NCBI RefSeq assembly: GCF_049059935.1
Contig: NZ_JBMGQR010000040.1
Span: 1 to 37,313 of the forward strand
DNA from: JAURVT01 sp049059935
GTDB taxonomy: Bacteria; Actinomycetota; Actinomycetes; Propionibacteriales; Nocardioidaceae
Direction: 5' to 3'
DNA length: 37,313 bases
Below the pieces are notes generated by a model. The model was not told the DNA's origin, ran no database searches, and saw only the letters and a list, made by a program, of their open reading frames with translations. Shown in pieces: positions 22,865 through 29,809 of this stretch. The position numbers and the translations under genes are program-made. Within the stretch, counting starts at the first letter, position 1. Every line of letters starts with the position of its first letter.

Positions 22865-23031
22865 GCGACCACCTCCACTCCCGGTTGTGACCGACGTTAC
22901 ATCGGGGGCCCCGGTCGGCCCATGCGGCCGAGTCTCATATTGAGACACGGCGACCCGTGCCCGGCGCCCGATCGGTTCCTACTGTCGGCCGTGGAGGTGT
23001 GACACCAGTCACCCCGGACCGGAGGAACGCC
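22865..23031. promoter_or_regulatory. Divergent control region with three dyads
   Basis: The region holds TGTGAC-4 nt-GTTACA (22886-22901, five of six pairs), GTCTCATATTGAGAC (22932-22946, six perfect pairs, 3-bp spacer) and GGTGTGACACC (22996-23006, five perfect pairs, overlapping GTGAC-ACCA-GTCAC). GGAGGAA at 23021 serves the amidohydrolase. At least one of these should be the binding site of the divergent AcoR-type regulator. Confidence 0.5.
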
Positions 23032-24075
23032 ATGTACAGCAAGGACGGCGAGAACTACTTCATCGTGGACGCGCACGTGGCGCTCTGGGACGCCAGGCCC
23101 GAGAACCAGCGCAACATCCACGGCAAGCAGTTCATCGACTGCTTCTACGACTACCACCGCAACCTCAGCCCCGAGTCCGAGGTCTGGTCCTACGAGGACT
23201 ACCTCTACCAGGGCGGCGAGCGGCTGATGAAGGACCTGTTCACCGACGGGTACGTCGACCACGCCATCTTCCAGCCGGCCTACCTCTCGGAGTTCTACAA
23301 GACCGGCTTCGGGCAGTCCGAGGAGGCGTTCGCGCTGACCCAGAAGCACCCCGACAAGCTCACCTACAACCACAACTTCGACCCCCGCAACGGCGAGCAG
23401 GGCCTGGAGCAGCTGCACGCCGACGCCGAGAAGTACGGCCTCAAGGGCGTCAAGCTCTACACCGCCGAGTGGCACGGCGAGTCGCGTGGCTGGAAGCTCG
23501 ACGACCCCTGGGCCGTCCGCTACTTCGAGGCCTGCCGCGAGCTCGGCATCACCAACATCCACGTCCACAAGGGCCCCACCATCCGTCCGCTCGACCGCGA
23601 CGCGTTCGACGTCGCCGACGTCGACCACGTCGCGAGCGACTTCACCGACCTGAACTTCGTGGTGGAGCACTGCGGCCTGCCGCGCCTGGAGGACTTCTGC
23701 TGGATCGCCACGCAGGAGCCCAACGTGCACGCCGGCCTCGCCGTCGCGATGCCGTTCATCCACACCCGCCCGCGGTACTTCGCGCAGATCATCGGCGAGC
23801 TCATGTACTGGCTCGGCGAGGACCGCATCCAGTTCTCCTCCGACTACGCGATCTGGACGCCGCGCTGGCTCGTCGAGCGGTTCGTCGACTTCCAGATCCC
23901 CGAGGACCTGAACGAGTACGCGCCGCTGACCGTGGACCAGAAGAAGAAGGTGCTCGGCCTGAACGCGGCCAAGATGTACGACATCCCGGTGCCCGCCGAG
24001 CTGCAGCTGGCCGACGCCGACGAGACCGCGACCGGCCCGCGCGAGCCCCAGCGCGCGGACCTGGCGTCCGTCTGA
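23032..24075 (+). CDS. Amidohydrolase-family protein (propane/acetone-operon type)
   Basis: 347 aa; ATG with GGAGGAA five bases upstream. An amidohydrolase-2-type TIM barrel: FIVDAHVALWD (about 10-20), GLKGVKLYTAEWHGESRGW near residue 140, NIHVHKGPTIRPLD near 180, FVVEHCGLPRLEDF near 208 and IQFSSDYAIWTPRW near 267. The first metal motif is D13-A-H15-V-A17, so the second His of the usual HxH is Ala. The family member found in propane and acetone monooxygenase operons has this general form and its role there is unclear, possibly in metal-centre maturation or carbonyl handling. It is the first gene of a three-gene overlapping operon with DUF59 and alcohol dehydrogenase genes. No monooxygenase gene is nearby. 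Confidence 0.8.
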   Translation: MYSKDGENYFIVDAHVALWDARPENQRNIHGKQFIDCFYDYHRNLSPESEVWSYEDYLYQGGERLMKDLFTDGYVDHAIFQPAYLSEFYKTGFGQSEEAFALTQKHPDKLTYNHNFDPRNGEQGLEQLHADAEKYGLKGVKLYTAEWHGESRGWKLDDPWAVRYFEACRELGITNIHVHKGPTIRPLDRDAFDVADVDHVASDFTDLNFVVEHCGLPRLEDFCWIATQEPNVHAGLAVAMPFIHTRPRYFAQIIGELMYWLGEDRIQFSSDYAIWTPRWLVERFVDFQIPEDLNEYAPLTVDQKKKVLGLNAAKMYDIPVPAELQLADADETATGPREPQRADLASV

Positions 24076-24869
24076 TGGCGGTCGCGACGGTCGAGGCCAC
24101 GCACGGCCCGACCGAGGAGCAGGCGTTCGGCGCCCTGGGCGTCGTCCTCGACCCCGAGCTCGACGAGCCCATCACCGACCTGGGGTTCGTCCGCTCGCTC
24201 GAGGTCGACCACGGCGAGGTGACGGTGCACCTGCGCCTGCCCACCTCGTTCTGCTCGCCGAACTTCGCCTACCTGATGGCCTCGGACGCCAAGGACGTGC
24301 TGACGACGCTCGACGGCGTGCACCACGTCCACGTCGAGCTCGACGACCACCACGACTCCGAGATCATCAACCGCGGCCTGGCCGCGGACGCGGGGTACAA
24401 GGGCACGTTCCTGCACGAGGCCGAGCAGGACCTCGACGAGCTGCGGGCCACGTTCCGCCGCAAGGCCCACACAGCCGCGATGGAGCGGTGCCTGACGGCC
24501 CTGCTGCGCGAGCGCGACGACCTGCCGGAGGCCGAGCTCGGCACCGTCCGGCTCGCCGACCTCCCGGCGACGCCCCACACCGACGCGCTGCTGCGTCGGC
24601 GCGAGGCCGTCGGGCTGCCGACGGACGACGACGCCGTCGTCATGGTCGACCACGAGGGCCGGACCTTCACCCCGGACGAGGTGCCGATGGCGCTGCGCCG
24701 GGCGAGGTCCACCCGCATCTCGATCGACGGCAACGCGCACTTCTGCCGCGGCCTTCTGGCCACCCGCTACCCCGGTGCGGACGGCGACCAGACCGCCCGC
24801 ACCGACGGGGCCGAGCCCTCGGACCCGACGTTCATCCCCCTCGCGACGCTGAAGGAGCGACGTCCATGA
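24075..24869 (+). CDS. DUF59/MIP18-type metal-sulfur cluster assembly factor, extended
   Basis: 264 aa; ATG overlaps the previous stop by one base (TGATG). Residues about 12-100 are a DUF59 (MIP18/PaaD-like) domain: LGVVLDPELDEPITDLGFVR, then VTVHLRLPTSFCSPNFAYLM, whose Cys is the likely reactive one. The remaining ~160 residues are an extension typical of the versions in monooxygenase operons, with a helical segment (FRRKAHTAAMERCLTALLRE) and a Cys near ISIDGNAHFCRGLLATRY. DUF59 proteins help mature iron-sulfur or di-iron proteins. In propane monooxygenase clusters a protein of this form lies between the amidohydrolase and the alcohol dehydrogenase, exactly the order here. Confidence 0.8.
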   Translation: MAVATVEATHGPTEEQAFGALGVVLDPELDEPITDLGFVRSLEVDHGEVTVHLRLPTSFCSPNFAYLMASDAKDVLTTLDGVHHVHVELDDHHDSEIINRGLAADAGYKGTFLHEAEQDLDELRATFRRKAHTAAMERCLTALLRERDDLPEAELGTVRLADLPATPHTDALLRRREAVGLPTDDDAVVMVDHEGRTFTPDEVPMALRRARSTRISIDGNAHFCRGLLATRYPGADGDQTARTDGAEPSDPTFIPLATLKERRP

Positions 24870-25900
24870 GCACCATGAAGGCCATCCAGGTGGTCGGGTA
24901 CCACCAGAGGCTCGAGATGACCGAGCTGCCCGTCCCCGAGCCCACCGGCCCGTTCGACGTCGTGGTCAAGATCGGCGGTGCGGGGGTCTGCCGGACCGAC
25001 CTGCACATCCTCGAGGGGCAGTGGGAGGAGAAGTCCGGCGTCACGCTGCCGTACACGATCGGCCACGAGAACGCGGGCTGGGTGCACGCCGTGGGCAGCG
25101 CCGTCACCAACGTCTCCGAGGGCGACAAGGTGATCGTGCACCCGCTGATCACCTGCGGGCTGTGCCGCGCGTGCCGCTCGGGCGACGACGTGCACTGCAC
25201 GCAGAACCAGTTCCCGGGCATCAGCACCGACGGCGGGTACGCCGAGTACCTGCTCACGTCGGCGCGGTCGGTGGTGAGGATCGACGACTCGCTCGAGCCG
25301 GCCGACGTCGCGGCGCTCGCCGACGCGGGCCTCACCGCGTACCACGCGGCGGCCAAGGCGGCGCGCACCCTGCGCCCCGGCCACAAGGTCGTCGTCATCG
25401 GAGCCGGCGGGCTCGGGCACATCGGCATCCAGGTGCTCAAGGCCATCACCGCCGCCGAGATCATCGTCGTCGACCGCAACGCCGACGCCGTGAAGCTGGC
25501 CCAGACCATCGGCGCCGACCACGGCATCGTGGCCGAGGGGACGCAGGTCGAGCAGGTGCTCGAGCTGACCGGCGGCGACGGCGCCGAGGTGGTCGTCGAC
25601 TTCGTCGGCGAGGGCGGCGCGACGGCCGAGGGCGTCGCGATGCTGCGCCAGGCCGGCGACTACCAGGTGGTGGGGTACGGCGAGAACATCGACGTCCCGA
25701 CCATCGACATCGTCTCGGCCGAGATCAACTTCATCGGCAACCTGGTGGGCTCGTACAACGACCTCACCGAGCTGATGGTGCTGGCCGCCCGCGGTGACGT
25801 CACCCTGCACACCCAGAAGTACGCCCTGGACGACTTCCAGACCGCGATCGACGACCTGGACGGCGGTCGCGTCCGCGGCCGCGCCATCCTCACCCCCTGA
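24866..25900 (+). CDS. Zinc-dependent NAD(P) alcohol dehydrogenase
   Basis: 344 aa; ATG at 24866 overlaps the previous stop (ATGA) with GGAG nine bases upstream; an ATG three codons later is an alternative. GroES-like domain with catalytic zinc ligands C42 (GVCRTD) and H67-E68 (GHENAG), and structural zinc ligands C97, C100, C103 and C111. The Rossmann domain has VVVIGAGGLGHIG near residues 178-190 and VVDRNADAVKLAQ just after, where the acidic residue after the second strand favours NAD. Medium-chain enzymes of this form in propane operons oxidise 2-propanol or 1-propanol. Last gene of the operon; a very long hairpin follows. Confidence 0.88.
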   Translation: MSTMKAIQVVGYHQRLEMTELPVPEPTGPFDVVVKIGGAGVCRTDLHILEGQWEEKSGVTLPYTIGHENAGWVHAVGSAVTNVSEGDKVIVHPLITCGLCRACRSGDDVHCTQNQFPGISTDGGYAEYLLTSARSVVRIDDSLEPADVAALADAGLTAYHAAAKAARTLRPGHKVVVIGAGGLGHIGIQVLKAITAAEIIVVDRNADAVKLAQTIGADHGIVAEGTQVEQVLELTGGDGAEVVVDFVGEGGATAEGVAMLRQAGDYQVVGYGENIDVPTIDIVSAEINFIGNLVGSYNDLTELMVLAARGDVTLHTQKYALDDFQTAIDDLDGGRVRGRAILTP

Positions 25901-25914
25901 CGCGGGACGACCCT

Positions 25915-25989
25915 CCCGTCCGCGATCCGAAGCCTTGTGGTGCTCAAACCCCCGGGATGAGCACCCGAAGGCTTCAGATCGCGGACGGG
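25915..25989. terminator. Long 36-bp-arm inverted repeat between convergent genes
   Basis: Arms 25915-25950 and 25954-25989 pair at 31 of 36 positions about a 3-nt loop, beginning CCCGTCCGCGATC and mirrored by GATCGCGGACGGG. It starts 14 bp after the alcohol dehydrogenase stop and contains the stop codon of the opposite methyltransferase gene. No U-tract follows. It probably ends transcription from both sides; arms this long are unusual for a simple terminator. Confidence 0.6.
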
Positions 25990-26648
25990 ACGGGTGGGCC
26001 GGCGACGCGTTCGAGCACGCGCAGGGAGCCGGTGACGGACACCTCGGCGAACTCGCCGCCGTCGATGGCCTCGCGGTAGATGCGGTACGGCGCCTGACCG
26101 CCGTCGGCGGGGTCGGGGAACACGTCGTGGACGACCAGGGCGCCGCCGAGGCGCACCCACGGCGCCCAGCCGTGCAGGTCGGCCTGCGCGGCGGCGTCGG
26201 TGTGCCCGCCGTCGACGAACACCAGGTCGACCGGGGTGCGCCACCACCGCGACACGTCCACCGACCGACCGACCATCGGCACGACGACGTCCTCCAGCCC
26301 GCCCTGCTCCAGGGTGCGCCGCAGCAGCGGCAGCGTGTCGATCAGGCCGGAGACGGGGTCGACGAGCGAGGCGTCGTGGTACTCCCAGCCCACCTGGTGC
26401 TCCTCGGAGCCGCGGTGGTGGTCCAGCGTGACGACGCTCGACCCGACGGCCCGGGCGGCGTGCGCGAGGTAGATGGTCGACTTGCCGCAGTAGCTGCCGA
26501 TCTCGACGACGACACCGCCGTCACGGGCGTAGGCCGTCACGGCGGCGTGCAGGGCGGCGCCCTCGTCGGTGGGCATGAAGCCGCGCACCGACCCGGCCAG
26601 GGCGGCGAGGTCGTCGGGCAGCGGGGTCACGGCGTCGGGCACGGACAT
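25974..26648 (-). CDS. Class I SAM-dependent methyltransferase (TylF/Methyltransf_24-like)
   Basis: 224 aa; the ATG at 26648 lies inside the end of the upstream gene (22-nt overlap). VVVEIGSYCGKSTIYLAHAA (about 45-64) is the glycine-containing SAM-binding loop, VVTLDHHRGSEEHQVG (about 70-85) holds the acidic residue after strand 2, and VDLVFVDGGHTDAAAQADL (about 138-156) is the D-x-GH metal/active-site motif seen in macrocin-O-methyltransferase-like enzymes. LGGALVVHDVFP follows. Last gene of a four-gene operon with a glycosyltransferase, another methyltransferase and a terpenoid-cyclase-fold protein, so a glycosylated, methylated small molecule or lipid is the likely product. The substrate is unknown. 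Confidence 0.78.
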   Translation of the reverse strand: MSVPDAVTPLPDDLAALAGSVRGFMPTDEGAALHAAVTAYARDGGVVVEIGSYCGKSTIYLAHAARAVGSSVVTLDHHRGSEEHQVGWEYHDASLVDPVSGLIDTLPLLRRTLEQGGLEDVVVPMVGRSVDVSRWWRTPVDLVFVDGGHTDAAAQADLHGWAPWVRLGGALVVHDVFPDPADGGQAPYRIYREAIDGGEFAEVSVTGSLRVLERVAGPPVPSAI

Positions 26649-27682
26649 GCGTCGGTCACCTTCCAGTCGCAGGCGGGGAGGTCGACCCCCCGGAACAGGC
26701 CGTGGGCGGGCGTCGTGCGCGAGAGCGCGTCGGCGGCCAGGACGACGGTGGCCGCTGTCCAGGTGGTGCGCTCGGCGGGCCAGCGCTTGCCGTCGCTGAA
26801 CACCAGGCCGGTCCAGTACGAGCCGTCGTCCTCGCGCAGGTGCTGGACGTCGGCGACCAGCGCGCGGGCCTCGTCGGTGCGGCCCACGACGTCGAGGGCC
26901 AGCGCCAGCTCGCACGTCTCGGCGCCGGTCACCCACGGGTTGGTCGAGACGCAGCGGGCGCCCAGGCCGTCGACGACGAACTCGTCCCACCGCGCGTCCA
27001 GGTGCGCCTCGGCGCGCTCGCGCGGCAGCGAGCCGCCGAGCACCGGGTAGTACCAGTCCATCGCGTGGGTGGGCTTGGGCTCGAACAGGTCGGCGTGGTC
27101 GTCGAGCGCGTGCCGCAGACGGCCGGCGGCGAGCTCCCAGTCCGGGCGGCTCTCGCCCACGACGTCGGCCAGCGCGAGGGCGCAGCGCAGGCTCAGGTGG
27201 ATGCTGGCGTTGCCGGTGACGAGGGCCTCGGGCAGCACGCCGCCCGGCGCGGACGCCCACGCCACGGCGCCGTCGAGCCGCTGCAGCGCGAGCGCGGCGT
27301 CGACCCCGCGGGCCACCGCGGACCACATGACGTCGACGAACGCGCGGTCGCCCGTCAGCGTCCAGTGGTGCCAGACGCCGGTGGCCAGGTAGGCGCAGAA
27401 GTTGGAGTCGGTGTGCGGGTCCTCGACGGCGTCGTCGCGGTAGCGGATCGCCCAGGACCCGTCCGCACGCTGGGTCCTGAGCGACCAGGCGTAGGCGCGC
27501 TCGGCGTCGTCGACTCGTCCGGCGACCGCCAGCGCCATCGCCGCCTGGACGTGGTCCCAGGGGTCGGTGTGCCCGCCGTCCGACCACGGCACGGCCCCGG
27601 ACGCGTGCTGGACCGACGCGATGCTGTCGGCGGTCTGCCGCACCTGCGCGGCGGTGAGCACGCCCACCAGGGCCGGCGTCAC
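26627..27682 (-). CDS. Terpenoid-cyclase/prenyltransferase-fold protein
   Basis: 351 aa from a GTG overlapping the upstream stop (GTGA), hence coupled. The sequence is an alpha/alpha-barrel with repeated helix pairs: QTADSIASVQHASGAVPWSD (about 16-35), AERAYAWSLRTQRADGSWAI (about 62-81), ALALQRLDGAVAWASAPGG, DVQHLREDDGSYWTGLVFSD and others. The Q-x-D-G-S-W type motifs resemble the QW repeats of squalene/oxidosqualene cyclases and protein prenyltransferases. The acidic DxDD motif of cyclases is not seen, so the catalytic assignment is open; a six-hairpin glycosidase-like role is the main alternative. There is no signal peptide. Between two methyltransferases in one operon with a GT4 enzyme. 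Confidence 0.65.
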   Translation of the reverse strand: MTPALVGVLTAAQVRQTADSIASVQHASGAVPWSDGGHTDPWDHVQAAMALAVAGRVDDAERAYAWSLRTQRADGSWAIRYRDDAVEDPHTDSNFCAYLATGVWHHWTLTGDRAFVDVMWSAVARGVDAALALQRLDGAVAWASAPGGVLPEALVTGNASIHLSLRCALALADVVGESRPDWELAAGRLRHALDDHADLFEPKPTHAMDWYYPVLGGSLPRERAEAHLDARWDEFVVDGLGARCVSTNPWVTGAETCELALALDVVGRTDEARALVADVQHLREDDGSYWTGLVFSDGKRWPAERTTWTAATVVLAADALSRTTPAHGLFRGVDLPACDWKVTDACPCPTP

Positions 27683-28398
27683 GACGTGAGCGGCTTGCGG
27701 AAGTACAGAGCCACGCTCTTGCCGATCACCGGGTCGAGCGCCTTCTCGGCCAGACGGGTGGCGGCGGGCGCCTGCATCATGTCCCACACGAGCAGGCGGT
27801 GGTAGGCGCGCACCAGCGGGTGCTGCTCGCGCCCGACACCCACCGCGCACTTGAGCCACCAGAACGGGGCGTGCAGGGCGTGCGCGTGGTGGCGGTGGGT
27901 CTCCTCCATGCCGGCGGCGACGACCTTCGCGGCGAGCTCGTCGGCGCGGTAGATGCGCACGTGCCCGCCCTCGTTGGCGTGGTACTCGTCCGACAGCGCC
28001 CAGCAGACGCGCTCGGGCAGCCAGCGCGGAACCGTGACCGCGAGGACGCCGCCGGGCGCGAGCACGCGCACCAGCTCGGCGATCGCACGCTCGTCCTGCG
28101 GCACGTGCTCGAGGATCTCCGAGGCCAGGACGACGTCGAACTCGCCGTCGTCGTAGGGCATCTGGAGCACGTCGCCCACGCGCACCTCGGCGCTGCCACC
28201 GGGCGGCACCTCGCCGGCGGCGTCGAGCGCGCCGAACATGTCGTCGACGCCCTTGAGCTCGACCTCGTCCATGTCGAACGCGGTGACGACGGCGCCGCGT
28301 CGCAGCGCCTCGTAGGAGTGGCGGCCGGCGCCGGCACCCACGTCGATGAACCGGGTGCCGCGCCCGACGCGGAGGCGGTCGAAGTCAACGGTCAGCAT
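27679..28398 (-). CDS. Class I SAM-dependent methyltransferase
   Basis: 239 aa; ATG with GAGGAG six bases upstream. FIDVGAGAGRHSYEALRRGA (about 17-36) is motif I, VVTAFDMDEVELKGV follows with the acidic SAM-ribose ligand, and DVLQMPYDDGEFDVVLASEI then LEHVPQDERAIAELVRVLAP are motifs II and III of the Methyltransf_11 type. VLAPGGVLAVTVP is the conserved post-strand turn. The C-terminal ~90 residues carry aromatic segments (HAPFWWLKCAVGVG, RLLVWDMMQAP) that may contact a lipid acceptor or membrane. It overlaps the glycosyltransferase gene upstream by 14 nt and the cyclase-fold gene downstream by 4 nt. Confidence 0.82.
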   Translation of the reverse strand: MLTVDFDRLRVGRGTRFIDVGAGAGRHSYEALRRGAVVTAFDMDEVELKGVDDMFGALDAAGEVPPGGSAEVRVGDVLQMPYDDGEFDVVLASEILEHVPQDERAIAELVRVLAPGGVLAVTVPRWLPERVCWALSDEYHANEGGHVRIYRADELAAKVVAAGMEETHRHHAHALHAPFWWLKCAVGVGREQHPLVRAYHRLLVWDMMQAPAATRLAEKALDPVIGKSVALYFRKPLTS

Positions 28399-29635
28399 GG
28401 GGGGCTCCTCTGCGGGTACGGGCCGCGGTGACGGCCTCGTCGTAGGCACGGACGGTGGCGCGCGCGACCGACGTCCAGCTGTAGCGCTCGAGCGCGCGGC
28501 GACGTCCGGCCTCGCCGAGACGCCTCCGCTCCTCGGGGTCGTCGAGCAGCGCGCGCACGGCGGCGGCCAGCGCCTCGGGGTCCCCGGGCTCGACGAGAAC
28601 GGCGTCGTCGCCCACCACCTCGGGCAGCGCGCCCGCGCGGCTCGCGACGACGGGCGTCCCGCACGACAGCGCCTCGACGGTGGGCAGCGAGAACCCCTCG
28701 TAGAGCGACGGCACGCACATCACCTCCGCCGAGGCGATGAGCGCGGCGAGGTCCTCGTCGCTCAGGCCGCTGCTGACGTGCACCGCGTCGCCGAGGCCGA
28801 GCTCGGCGATGCGCCGCTCGGTGGGCCCGCCGGGCTCGAGGTTCGAGACGAGCTGGAGCTCGACGTCGTGGTCGGTGCGCAGCTTGGCCATCGCCTCGAG
28901 CAGGTGCACCACGCCCTTGAGCGGACGGTCGGCGCTCGCGACGGCGACGATGCGTCCGGGCACCCGGTGCTCCGGCGGCGCGAACAGGTCGGTGTCGACG
29001 CCGAGCGGCACCACCCGCATCCGGCCGGGGTCGAGCTCGAAGTCGTGCACGGAGTCGGCGGCCGAGGTGCCGGCCACGGCGAGCACCACCGGGATGCGGC
29101 GGGCGACACGGGCCTGCATGGGCACGAACGAGTACCAGCGCCGCACCGACAGCCTCCGCCGCCACGACGCGGCCTCGAGCTCGACGGCCCGGTCGCGGCT
29201 GATCGGGTGGTGCACGGTGGCGGCCAGCGGGACGCCGCGCCGCAGCAGCGCGAGCAGCCCGTAGCCCAGGCTCTGGTTGTCGTGCACGACGTCGAACTCG
29301 CGGGCGCGCTCGCGCATGAGCCGGGCCACGCGCAGGCTGAACGTCAACGGCTCCGCGAAGGCGCCCGTCAGGGTCAGGGCGTACTCCAGGACGTCGGCGC
29401 GGCTGGTGAACTCCTCGCGCCGCGGACGGCGGAACGGGTCGGGCTCGCGGAACAGGTCCAGGCTCGGCACCCTCGTCAGCCGCACACGGGGGTCGAGGTC
29501 CTCGGGGTAGGGCTGGCCGGAGAACACCTCGACCTCGTGACCGAGCTCGACGAGCCCGCGGCTGAGGTGGCGCACGTAGACGCCCTGTCCGCCGCAGTGG
29601 GCCTTGCTCCGGTACGACAGCAGTGCGATCCGCAC
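28385..29635 (-). CDS. Glycosyltransferase family 4
   Basis: 416 aa from a GTG with GAGGAGG five bases upstream. GT-B fold: N-lobe VRIALLSYRSKAHCGGQGVY with a glycine-rich GGQGVYVRHLSRGL acceptor loop, EFDVVHDNQSLGYG and LAATVHHPISRDRAVELE. Linker with VAGTSAADSVHDFE and VVPLGVDTDLFAPPE. C-lobe VASADRPLKGVVHLLEAMAK, then CVPSLYEGFSLPTVEALSCG with the E-x7-E pair (EGFSLPTVE) that binds the nucleotide sugar. Members of this type transfer glucose, mannose or GlcNAc with retention. First gene of the four-gene operon, so it probably sets the sugar on the molecule the methyltransferases then modify. It is divergent from a large secreted glycosidase. Confidence 0.85.
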   Translation of the reverse strand: MRIALLSYRSKAHCGGQGVYVRHLSRGLVELGHEVEVFSGQPYPEDLDPRVRLTRVPSLDLFREPDPFRRPRREEFTSRADVLEYALTLTGAFAEPLTFSLRVARLMRERAREFDVVHDNQSLGYGLLALLRRGVPLAATVHHPISRDRAVELEAASWRRRLSVRRWYSFVPMQARVARRIPVVLAVAGTSAADSVHDFELDPGRMRVVPLGVDTDLFAPPEHRVPGRIVAVASADRPLKGVVHLLEAMAKLRTDHDVELQLVSNLEPGGPTERRIAELGLGDAVHVSSGLSDEDLAALIASAEVMCVPSLYEGFSLPTVEALSCGTPVVASRAGALPEVVGDDAVLVEPGDPEALAAAVRALLDDPEERRRLGEAGRRRALERYSWTSVARATVRAYDEAVTAARTRRGAPHADR

Positions 29636-29678
29636 CGGGCCTCCTCGTGGACGTGGTTCGACCCCATCATGCCCGGTC

Positions 29679-29714
29679 CGGTCGCGCCGACTACCAGCGA
29701 GTAGGACGCGACCG
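29679..29714. promoter_or_regulatory. Dyad CGGTCGCG-20 nt-CGCGACCG in divergent promoter region
   Basis: Perfect 8-bp arms (29679-29686 and 29707-29714) enclose a second inner inverted pair CTAC/GTAG (29691-29694 and 29701-29704) offset by one base. It lies midway between the divergent glycosyltransferase operon and the secreted glycosidase gene and may be a shared operator. Confidence 0.4.
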
Positions 29715-29761
29715 CGGCTCGGGCCCCGTCTCGTCCCGCTGGAGGAGGCCGGTTGCCGCCG

Positions 29762-29793
29762 ACACCCATCGGGTGTGACATGGAGCACACCCG
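29762..29793 (+). promoter_or_regulatory. Overlapping, mutually exclusive inverted repeats before glycosidase start
   Basis: ACACCC (29762-29767) can pair with GGGTGT (29771-29776). The same GGGTGT, extended to CGGGTGTG (29770-29777), can instead pair with CACACCCG (29786-29793). The second stem ends six bases before the GGAGG at 29800. This is either a set of operator half-sites or an RNA switch. Confidence 0.4.
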
Positions 29794-29809
29794 TCCCCCG
29801 GAGGTCTCC

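Noticed and set aside
22865..22948. Longer start (ATG 22948) for the AcoR-type regulator
   Set aside because: There is no ribosome site, the added residues are low-complexity, and the GTG at 22864 has a perfectly placed GGAGG.
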